A stretch of 64,000 bases of DNA from Glandiceps talaboti. Its lineage: Eukaryota; Hemichordata; Enteropneusta; Spengelidae. The notes beneath the pieces are model-generated. The model was not told the origin of the DNA and searched no databases. It saw only the letters and a program-made list of their open reading frames with translations. The DNA is taken from positions 3,143,017-3,207,016 of the forward strand of contig NC_135552.1 in NCBI RefSeq assembly GCF_964340395.1. The letters run 5' to 3'. Position numbers and translations under genes: made by a program. This document shows positions 48,501 to 59,900 of the stretch, piece by piece (positions within the stretch are counted from its first letter, which is position 1; every line of letters begins with the position of its first letter).

Positions 48501-50061
48501 TAAATAGTTTAATCGTTTAAAAGTTAAATTTGCACCATCCCTTAATTATTTGTTATCCATTTGTACCTGATTGATTATTGAAAGTTTTGAGCAAAGGACA
48601 TCAAGCTCTGCATCTGAAGGCACATTTTGATAAATGTGAAATGAGTATAAATAGACTGTCAGGCTGTCACTGATATTTGGTTGGTGGTGGTGGATCAACA
48701 GGTTTGATACTAATACAAATACATATTTGCAAATAAGATTGTTGTTGAGACTCTTCATAGGGCTAATAACCACACGGACTAATAGTCTTTGCAAATTAGG
48801 CTCATCTAAAATGTCTAGAGATGCAGAGCTCATTGTGTAGTACTATTGAGTGAAACTTTCTCCTATCCAAAAAATAAAACAATGCAATATATGAAATTTT
48901 AAAATATATAAAAAAAACAAGGCAATATTTAAAATAACCCCTCAGCAACATGATTTTGTCTAGTCTCTACAACCATCTACTGCACTTCTGTCCATTTTGT
49001 CACTCTCAATAGCTTACTCCTCATTCTCATTCTCCTCCTCTTGGTAAGGAGTGGAGCTATTGTCAAACTAAAAGTGAAAGAACTTTGTAAATATTTAGCA
49101 AAACACAACATTCCCATAGCACCAGGAATGATAAAGGCTGACAAGATAGAAGCTATTAGATCCCACTTCTACCACCAACAGAACATAAGTGATTCTTCAA
49201 CCAGCTCTGATACTGACAGTTATTCTGACAGTGACAATGATTCATCTGACTCAGATATAGTGGAAAGGGAGTTTGGGTCACCTGAAGTCAGTGAGAGTGA
49301 AATTTATATGTATACAAGATCAGGCCGGAGAGCAACAACAGGGAAGACCAGAAGAATTGATGAATAGTTGTACAAAGAGACTGTCAATTACAAAAGAATT
49401 GTTGCAAACTGAAACATTATATACAATAATGGCCACCATTTTACCTGTTATTTCCATGGATCTGCATCATAGCTACCACGATGTGTATTTATTTGCTTGG
49501 AATACATACAAGTCTGTCAGTGTTTGGCTTAAAGGACAGAGTTGCCCTATTTTAAAAGTTTACATGTATTTTTTTTTATTTTGAATGCAAATTTGTATGT
49601 GCTGTTTGCAAAGGACTGTACAGTAGTCTAATTGTCTCTAGATCCATTAATTTTAAAAACACTATGCAAAAATAATATTTGAAAATATTCATGTAAATTT
49701 GTTAACAGGGTAGGAGTATGGCTTTAAAAAATAATTCAACACTGTTTAGCCAAAAAACATTAGTGAAACTGGAGAACTAAAAATCATGTCAAAATTTGAC
49801 AGCCTTTTAACAAAAAAGGTTGCAAAACATGTATATACACAGGTTCCTGTATAAAAAACAACTAACATTAATTACCCTGTGTTCAGCTTCAATATACACT
49901 CAAGTAATGTCAAGGTCTGTGCAAATGAGTAAAATCTGGAGATTCCAAATGTAAACATGTTCATGCAATTACATTAGAGACAATGTATGTATGTATGTAT
50001 GTATGTATGTATGTATGTATGTATGTATGTACATGTATGTATGTATGTATGTATGTATGTA

Positions 50062-50110
<49 letters not shown>

Positions 50111-50159
50111 ATGTATGTATGTATGTATGTATGTATGTATGTATGTATGTATGTATGTA

Positions 50160-50197
<38 letters not shown>

Positions 50198-53100
50198 TAT
50201 GTATGTATGTATGTATGTATGTATGTATGTATGTATGTATGTATGTATGTATGTATGTATGTATGTATGTATGTATGTTTGTATGTATGTATGTATGTAT
50301 GTATGTATGTATGTATGTATGTATGTATGTATGTGTGTGTGGCTATATATATGTTATAAAAATAAATGTGTGTGTGTGGGGGGGGGGGCTTGAAAATTTC
50401 TGACCATGTGGAGGGGGGAGATCTGAATTTTTTGGGGTTATAAAGGGGGGGGGACTTGAAAAAAAATCTAATTTTGTCATGATTCCTCCGACTCCCCCCC
50501 CTCCCTTTATTTGTGAAAGTTATACATGTAGATAAGAGAGAAAAGTTATTGTGACAGGTAATAATTAGTCTGTAATTAGACATACAGGTATCAATCATCT
50601 TTCAAAGCCCAAACAGTGTTGAAAATGATCACATACATATTACTTAGTATCACTTCCTTTGTAATCCAATGCACATTGCCCTATCATACTCAGATACACT
50701 TTGCCCATTAATGGCAATTAGTGAGCTCATTGATATCTGTTTGCTAAGTCACAGTGATTTAGCTTTGTTTGTTGTTTTCACTATCTTTACATTTTTGTGC
50801 ACAAAATAATGTTCCACTATCAATTTATATAATTATGTGATTCAAATTATGTTTCTTTGCCATTACATATGGTTAAAACTTTTATGGCCTGGATGTGGGT
50901 TTTGAACATCTCAGTAGTATAGCTTACATGCCCTCATAAAGATAAGTCCTTCCACTTGGTCTGCAAAACCAGAATGGCAAAACCCACATCAGGGCTAGGC
51001 TGTAAAGATCATAATTACATCATGAAGGTTAGTGTATCATCATTTTGTAGCCATATTTGTATGCCACCAAATGTTTCCGGCACAATTCCCTTTTCGTCAT
51101 TTTTTGTATTTTTTTTCCTTGTAGGTCACCATCAAGGGCTTTATTCCCAAATCAGGTTCCAATGCACAACTCACAAGTCGACTTACAAATGATCGTTGCT
51201 TTATCTTTGTCAACAAAAGACCAGTACATCTTAAAGAGATTGAAAAGGTTTGTGAAATCTGTTATTTGGAGGCCTGACTGTTATGTATTTACAGATACAT
51301 GTACTCTTACTAACCATTGGTGAAATAGGTAAATGGTGCAAATGGGTACCATTAAAGTATAGCGCCACCTATCAGAGAATAATGCTTTTATTTTGTTTTT
51401 TTACCGCCCGTAAGGGTACGGGAGATATTAAAAGGGGGATGTCTGTCTGTGTGTCTGTCTGTCCATCTGTCTATCTGTGTGTGTGTGTGTGTGTGTGTGT
51501 GTCTGTGTGTCACCATTTTCTTAAAAACGGCTGGCTCAATTATACACATAATGTTAGGTGTAATGGGCAGACTAGTCTAGCTGCTAGACCTCGGATGTTC
51601 TTCCTATACAATATGACACACGACTGAAAATCATTATTGAGGATTGAACATCCGAGGTCTAGCAAAAGTCATCTCTGCAGTTCAGGGATATAAATAACTG
51701 CAAATCAGAGAACCACATTGGCGATAAGCACAAACAGAGGACAATAGCTAATCTTTTCATGCATATTCAGCTTAAGGAGGGGCTTGTAAAAATAACCATC
51801 AATGCCTTAACTGAAATGTGTGAATGACAATGTCTACACACTCATCAAACTCACAATTACCATAAACTGATAAGACATAATAGTTAGTAATTTGTTTATC
51901 ATCACGTGATATTGGACATTAGTATTATAGAGCATTTTAGCATTATAGAGGTGATCATTATAGAGGCCATATGTGATCTCAATGGAATGTAAAGTCTGAA
52001 AATGACATTAGCTAGACGTTCGGGCAAGCCCTCACTGTGAACTTCATTCGCTTATCTTATCGAAAGAAAGCCAGAACGTCTAGCAGCAAGACTATGGGCA
52101 GACCTGATTACTTTTTGAGCGAGATCTGTTCATGCTAATTAGGTTAATTTGTATATCAATGAAATCAACTAATTAAGCAATATATTAAGACTGCATACTT
52201 CAATTTCAGTATAATTTAGTATATTAGTTAAACATAACCAAGTGCGTATGTCGTATAAAATTTGTTGATGTACCTTACAGTGTTAATGAACAATTTGCAT
52301 AATTAAGTATTTTCGGTAATTAGGCTATATTTTAAGAATGCATACTTCAATTTCAGTATAATTTAGTACATACATTAACCATAACAAATCGCATATGTCC
52401 TATAAAGTTTGTTGATGTACCTTGCAGTGTTAATGAATAATTTTCGGTAATTAGGCTATATCTAAAGACTGCATACTTCAATTTCAATACAATGGAGTAC
52501 ATATGTTAAACGTAACAAATCGCATATGTCCTATAAAGTTTGTTGATGCACCTTACAGTGTAAGTGAATAATTAGTCCCCGCCGGATGAAGTCCGGACGG
52601 GGACTTATGGATTGGGTTCCGTCTGTGCATCTGTGCGTCTGTGTGTCCATCCGTCCGCAGCCGTTTCTTGGAGATGCCTTGACCGATTTTTTTTCAAACT
52701 TGGTACAGGGGCAACATACTATGGCATACATATGCACGTCAATTTCTTTTATAATATGATCCAATATGGCCGCCTAGCAGCCATTTTGTTTGCGAATTTT
52801 CCCTGTCCAAAGCCATAACTCAGACATGCGTGAACAGATATCATTCAAAGTTGGTATTAGGACAGTGTTATATGACATACATGTGCATATTCATTGTTGT
52901 CATGATACGATCCAATATGGCTGCCTGGCAGCCATTTTGTTTGCGAATTTTCCATGTCCAAAGCCATAACTCAGACATTCTTAAACAGATCTCATTCAAA
53001 GTTGGTATTAGGACAGTGTTCTATGACATACATGTGTGTATTCATTGTTGTCGTGATATGATCCAATATGGCTGCCTGGCAGCCATTTTGTTTGTGAATT

Positions 53101-56068
53101 TTCCATGTCCAAAGCCATAACTCAGACATGCTTGAACAGATCTCATTCAAAGTTGGTATTAGCACAGTGTTCTGTGACATACATGTGCATATCCATTTTC
53201 GTCTTGATACAATCCGATATGGCTGCCTGGCAGCCATTTTGTTGGCGCAGTTTTCATGTCCAAAGCCATAACTCAGACATGCTTGAACAGAGTAGTGATA
53301 TCAAAAACAACCATATGAGGCCAAACAACATTAACCAGGTTTGAAAATGACAACATAAACTGCCAGTTCCTTAAAACCCAATCATAGCGGGGACTATGTC
53401 ATTTTCAATGACTTGTTTGCATAATTAATGAGTTTCAGTAATTAGGCTATATCTAAAGACTGCAGCATACTTCAATTTCAATACTATTTGGTAGATATGT
53501 TAAACATAATAGAGTGTAAATGTCCTGTAAAGTTGTTGATTTCGCTTAAAGATTTAGTGAATAATTTGCCGAGGTAATAATAAGGTCCCACATGTTACAA
53601 AAGCCTTCTAAGCCTTTGTGTAATGTTTACTTATGAATTACTAATTACGCTTGCCATATACATTTGTAGTATTATCTGTAACTGTACATACATTGTATTG
53701 TGGTGTACCAGTTTAGTCTTCTGGCAACAAGTGTTTTGTCGGCAGCACCTGCAGTGAAACGATCACCCTACACACATTTCCGAGTGATATAACTGAGTAG
53801 GTAACAGGTGAAGGCAGTTTAACCACGCGTAAAAACTGGACATTGGCGCCATACAGTGAAAGCTGGTAAATGTTACCGGGGCTGGGGTTCTCCACGCCAC
53901 GGTGTAGCCATGATCCAAGCGAAAAAAGGAAAACATGTAAAATAATTTGTTCAAATGATGTTTCACGAATCAAGAAAGCATGTTGGCTTCATAAAATATT
54001 TTCAGACTACGCATTGTTTCCAAAAAATTGCTATCGTACTGATAGCAATTTTTTGGAAACAATGCGTAGTCCGATTGTATGTTTTGATTTCCATGTTGCT
54101 GAGAGTCGATCGTGATACATCACATGTACATACTGTCGCAATCTTATCAAAGTAAAAAGACGCAACGCTCATTATAATGTTGCTATTTTTGTTTCCATTG
54201 TTTTGTCTACCTGAACAATTACTGTGTCATGCCAATCACATGTCCAAAGTGGATGGACACAGCAAAGTACAGTCAGCACTTCATGCTCTCAGGTCAAATA
54301 ACTTCCACAACGTAAGATATGTCTACCCATCAAAAAGTCAAACAAAACAAAAATGGTTGGAGACCAATATGCAATACACCACAGTACGGCCGGCTTCAGT
54401 GAACATGGGCCGTGCGTTGAAAAAAGATGAAACCACTTCATGTCACTGTGTGGATGGTAATGAACGCAGTAAAAAATGAAATAAAGTGTGTGTACACATA
54501 GTTTTCAAGAGGGATAGCTATCCAACAAAACGTTCTGCTCTAACGAATTTGTGTGTCTACTGAACAACTTGAGAGAATATTATGGGGAACTCATTGTGTT
54601 GTGTTGACTTCTTGTGAAACCATTCTCATCCGATCTCTGTATGATCGATGGGTACAGAAATATTAGATAATTTTCATTTCGATTAGATTGTCTGTGGGAG
54701 CTGTTTTCCACCCATTGAATAGTTATGTCAACAAAGGACGCTGATAACAGCCTTCACTTTATGTAAACAATACGGCTTCACTAGGATGTAAACAATATGG
54801 TGGATGGTCCATGTTGCGGTACAAGACAGCAAGGCATAGTCAGAAAACAAGCACTAAACTTGCATGGTGGATATTTAAACACAGGTATACTATTACACAT
54901 AAGGCTGCATTCACAAATAATGGGCAGGCGGGGGGGGGGGGGGGGAATTGAAAATTTGGAGGGGGGGGGGGGAGACTTGAAAATTTTTGGTGTTTTTTTG
55001 GGGGGGACCTAAAAATATTTTTCACATATAATAATGATGAAAACACATTTTGAGATACCCAATGTCTTTTTAATAACTTAAGTGTGTGTTGAGTTGCTTA
55101 TCTCGCCCATTGTTGATCACAACTATTAAACCAACTGTAAAATGAGCACAGGAAGAGACTGCACAATATAGATAGCCCAAAATTGCAAAATGAGTATGAC
55201 ATAGTCTATGGACAATTTCAAAGCATTGCACTATTTATCATACTCGACATTGGCTGATGGCATGTTGAACTGTCCTGAAGTGAATTTTAATCTTTTAAAT
55301 AAACGTTTTGAACTATCTTGAACTACATAAATAAATAGATAAATAGATAAATAAATAAATAACAATGATAAATAAAACTCTTCCAAAAACATGTATATAC
55401 AATCCTTTATGATTTCAGGCAGAAAGTACTTGTGACATTTCTTACAATTTATATTTGTAAAATGAATGTAAACTGGTAAATAAAAAATGTATAAATATAA
55501 ATAAATTTTATAAAAATTAAATAGTTTAATCGTTTAAAAGTTAAATTTGCACCATCCCTTAATTATTTGTTATCTTGTACCTGATTGATTATTGAAAGTT
55601 TTGAGCAAAGGACATCAAGCTCTGCATCTGAAAGCACATTTTGATAAATGTGAAATGAGTATAAATAGCCTATCAGGCTGTCACTGATATTTGGTTGGTG
55701 GTGGTGGTGGATCAACAGGTTTGATACTAATACAAATACATAGTTACAAATAAGATTGTTGTTGAGACCCTTCATAGGGCTAATAACCACACGGACTAAT
55801 TAGTCTTTGCAAATTAGGCTCATCTAAAATGTCTAGAGATGCAGAGCTCATTGTGTAGTACTATTGAGTGAAACTTTCTCCTATACAAAAAAATAAAACA
55901 ATGCAATATATGAAATTTTAAAATATATAAAAAACAAGGCAATATTTAAAATAACCCCTCAGCAACATGATTTTGTCTAGTCTCTACAACCATCTACTGC
56001 ACTTCTGTCCATTTTGTCACTCTCAATAGCTTACTCCTCATTCTCATTCTCATTCTCCTCCTCATCAT

Positions 56069-56145
<77 letters not shown>

Positions 56146-56161
56146 CCATCATCACCATCAT

Positions 56162-56217
<56 letters not shown>

Positions 56218-56783
56218 CTATTGCTTGAGTCATTTATACCCTTTCCTATTTTCCTATTTATCTATTTGCTTGGAATACATACAAGACTGTCAGTGTTTGG
56301 CTTAAAGGACAGAGTTGCCCTATTTTAAAAGTTTACATGTATTTTTTTTAATTTGAATGCAAATTTGTATATGCTGTTTGCAAAAGACTGTACAGTAGTC
56401 TAATTGTCTCTAGATCCATTAATTTTAAAAACACTCTGCAAAAATAATATATGAAAGTATTCATGCAAATTTGTTAACAGGGTAGGAGTATGGCTTTAAA
56501 AAATAATTCAACACTAGTGAAACTGGAGAACTAAAAAACATGTCAAAATTTGACAGCCTTTTAACAAAAAAGGATGCAAAACATGTATATACACAAGTTC
56601 CTGTATAAAAAACAACTAACATTAATTACCCTGTGTTCAGCTTCAATATACACTCAAGTAATGTCAAGGTCTGTGCAAATGAGTAAAATCTGGAGATTCC
56701 AAATGTAAACATGTTCATGCAATTACATTAGAGACAATGTATGTATGTATGTATGTACATGTATGTATGTATGTATGTATGTA

Positions 56784-56814
<31 letters not shown>

Positions 56815-56839
56815 ATGTATGTATGTATGTATGTATGTA

Positions 56840-56900
<61 letters not shown>

Positions 56901-59900
56901 ATGTATGTATGTATTTAGGTATATGTATGTATGTATGTGTGTACACATGTGTATGTGTGTGGCTATATATATGTTATAAAAATAAATGTGTGTGGGGGGA
57001 GGGCTTGAACATTTCTGACCATGTGGAGGGGGGGGGATCTGAATTTTTTTGGGTTATAAAGGGGGGACTTGAAAAAAAATCTAATTTTGTCATGATTCCT
57101 CTGACCCCCCCCCCCCCCGCCCATTATTTGTGAATGCAGCCTAATGTGTACCAGCCATGACTACATTTTTCTGTGAAATTTACATAAAAAAACTTATAAA
57201 GCAGTGTCATTCAGTCTCTGTGGTTGACCACCACCTTCCTCACTCATTCACTACCAGAGGAACTATCGATACTGCTAGCGGTCGGTTTTAATGAATATGG
57301 CTAAATCACACCAACAGATGATAATGCTGGAGTGTATTGCTCTATGGTTGAGGCATCTGACGAATATTCAACGTTGTGTTCTGGCGAGAACCGGTTGTGA
57401 AGTTGACCTAATGTGTACCAGCTGACTCGGCGCTGACGGCTTTGCATGTAAAGATAAACTGAGGAAGACGTTTGTGTTCCTCAAGTGACGTCACGATGTC
57501 CAAAATCTGTCCTATCCATATGCAAATGAGAAGTACTTCCAGAGGTGCTCTGTGGCTGAGCCTAGAGTGGCTCATTTTTCACGCAATTTCTCATGTCAGA
57601 ACTATTCTATACTGTCACTAAACACAATGTCATTTATTTTTATGGCAAAATGAATATAATGATGAAAAAAGTATCACCCTTTGCATGTACACTTTAAACA
57701 GATGCATATTGTTGATGCAGAAGTTTGGCTATTTTTTTTAGTATGGTGCCATCTATCAGAGAGTAATGCTTTTATTTTGTTTTTATTTCTTTATGCTAGG
57801 TAGTAAAACAGTATTACAGCACCAGCACAAATTGTGATTTTTCACATCCACGCTACCCAGTGATGTTTCTTAGTATAGAAGTATCTCCAGATGTGGTTGA
57901 TGTCAACTTGGATCCTAATAAAACTACTGTGTTGTTACATGATAAGGTAAAAAATATTACAATCTGTAACACCCAAGTCAGGTGATTCCACTGTGTGTCA
58001 CAGTAATTTTCAAACCATGATACCCGAGTAAAGTGATTCCACTGTGTGCCACACTTAATACTTACAACCCAACACACCCAAGTCGGGTGATTCCACTGTG
58101 TGCCACACTTAATACTTACAACCTTTAACACACCCAAGTAGGGTCATTCCACTGTGTGTCACACTGACAACCCAACACACCCAAGTGAAGTGACTCCTCT
58201 GTGTGTCACCCTAAGTGAAGTGACTCCACTGTGTGTCACACTTACTTACAACCCATAACACCCAAGTAAAATGTTCCACTGTGTGCCACACTTATTTACA
58301 ACCCATAACACCCATTGGCAAGTAAAGTGATTCCACTGTGTGTCACACTTACTTACAACCCAACACACCCAAGTAAAGTGATTCCACTGTGTGTCACAGT
58401 AATTTACAACCCATAACACCCAAGTAAAGTGATTCCACTGTGTGTCGCACTTATTTACAACCCATAATACCCAAGTAAAATGTTCCACTGTGTGCCACAT
58501 TTATTTACAACCCATAACACCCAAGTAAAGTGATTCCACCGTGTGCCACACTTATTTACAACCCATATAATACCCAAGTAAAGTGATTCCACTGTGTGTC
58601 GCACTTATTTACAACCCATAATACCCAAGTAAAATGTTCCACTGTGTGCCACATTTATTTACAACCCATAACACCCAAGTAAAGTGATTCCACCGTGTGC
58701 CACACTTATTTACAACCCATATAATACCCAAGTAAAGTGATTCCACCGTGTGCCACACTTATTTACAACCCATATAATACCCAAGTAAAGTGATGTTGTG
58801 TACAAATAGCCCTGAATGGATATAGTGTACAACAGTATGACCTAATCCCCAAACCTGAATGGAGAGAGTGTACAACATACCGGTAGTCCTATCACATAGT
58901 CCCCAAACCTGAATGGAGAGAGTGTACAACATAGCTCTATCACATAGTACCCAAACCTGAATGGAAATCTGTAGATTAATTATGGGTGTCTTTGTATATG
59001 CATATCTGTATACAAAATATTGCTGGGAGTATTCCCACTTCAAATTTTCTGATACAAAATGTTTTCAATCTGTTTAACCATGTAGGAAGCCATCTTAGAA
59101 ACACTGTCAGGAATGTTGGACAGGGTGTATGCCAAAACACAGCCAAGTGGAACACATACACTCAGCGCTCAGATTGAAAAATCTAGTACAACCTTTGAAC
59201 AAGAAGACAAGGGAATTTTATCAGGAAGTCAAAGTGAAGGCCTTGCATGCAGTTCAGATAGAGATAATGGTGGAAAGTGGGATATCATAGAAATTAAGGC
59301 AGGGGGAAAAGAAAATATGATGAAGGGGCATCTCGAAACAGAGAGTGAGGGGTGTGTAGAAACAAACAGTGTTAATTTCTCCATCTTGGACAATGACTTA
59401 ATGAATATGCTGCATGATGAATTACAAGATTTTAATAACGATGTGATTACAGAGGTCAAAGACAGGTCAGAAATTACAACTCATGGAAGTCTACCTGGAA
59501 GCAGCCATGAACAAATTACACATGCAGAAATAAGTTTGACAAACTTGACTGAAACTATGACAACCAAAGATGATGATAGCTTAAAGCAGAAAGTATTTAG
59601 TGATGAAAAAGATAGTGTTCAAAATTCCACCAATACGGAACAGAGGTTTATATCTAGAGAACACCTGGTAGGAACAAATGAAAGGTCTTGTGACATATCA
59701 ACCAATCAGGATACAGAATTCATTAAATCAGCCAATAGGATACTCGATATAGGAGATGATGAATCTTCAAAGAATGCTATAATGCAGAGGATATGCAGTG
59801 ATCAGAAAGAACTATGCCAAGGTCAAGAAAGATCAAATCCAGACTTTGGAACAACAAGTTGGAGTAAAGGTCATGCTATTGTTGATGATGACGGCAAACC

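Larger units (their letters stand above)
47870..50517. mobile_element. TAA-flanked element B, copy 1 (2.6 kb), in PMS1 intron 3
   Basis: The left end starts at 47870 after TAA and matches the left inverted repeat of copy 2 (54903) with two differences. Right-end homology stops at TATTTGTGAA, about ten bases short of the expected terminus. 47870-49035 and 49490-50517 are colinear with copy 2; 49036-49489, which carries the SAP-like frame, is absent from copy 2. A 95-codon minus-strand frame (48833-48546) is shared with copy 2 but shifted there. No transposase; non-autonomous. Confidence 0.8.
54903..57141. mobile_element. TAA-flanked element B, copy 2 (2,239 bp), PIF/Harbinger-like
   Basis: Perfect 23-bp terminal inverted repeats lie at 54903-54925 and 57119-57141 (GGCTGCATTCACAAATAATG and on), with TAA on both sides (54900-54902, 57142-57144). 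Subterminal G- and C-runs precede the AT-rich body. It has no transposase. It is very similar to copy 1 but lacks the SAP-like segment, where it has an (ATC)n tract. The shared minus-strand frame (55790-55563) is shifted upstream by one extra T near 55799. Confidence 0.88.

Noticed and set aside
49969-50598. Long CMYV and HTYI frames, and the same at 56715-57133 and 63045-63513
   Set aside because: Simple sequence GTAT/GT/TG microsatellites read in any frame.
55994-56233. Poly-Met frame
   Set aside because: ATC trinucleotide microsatellite.
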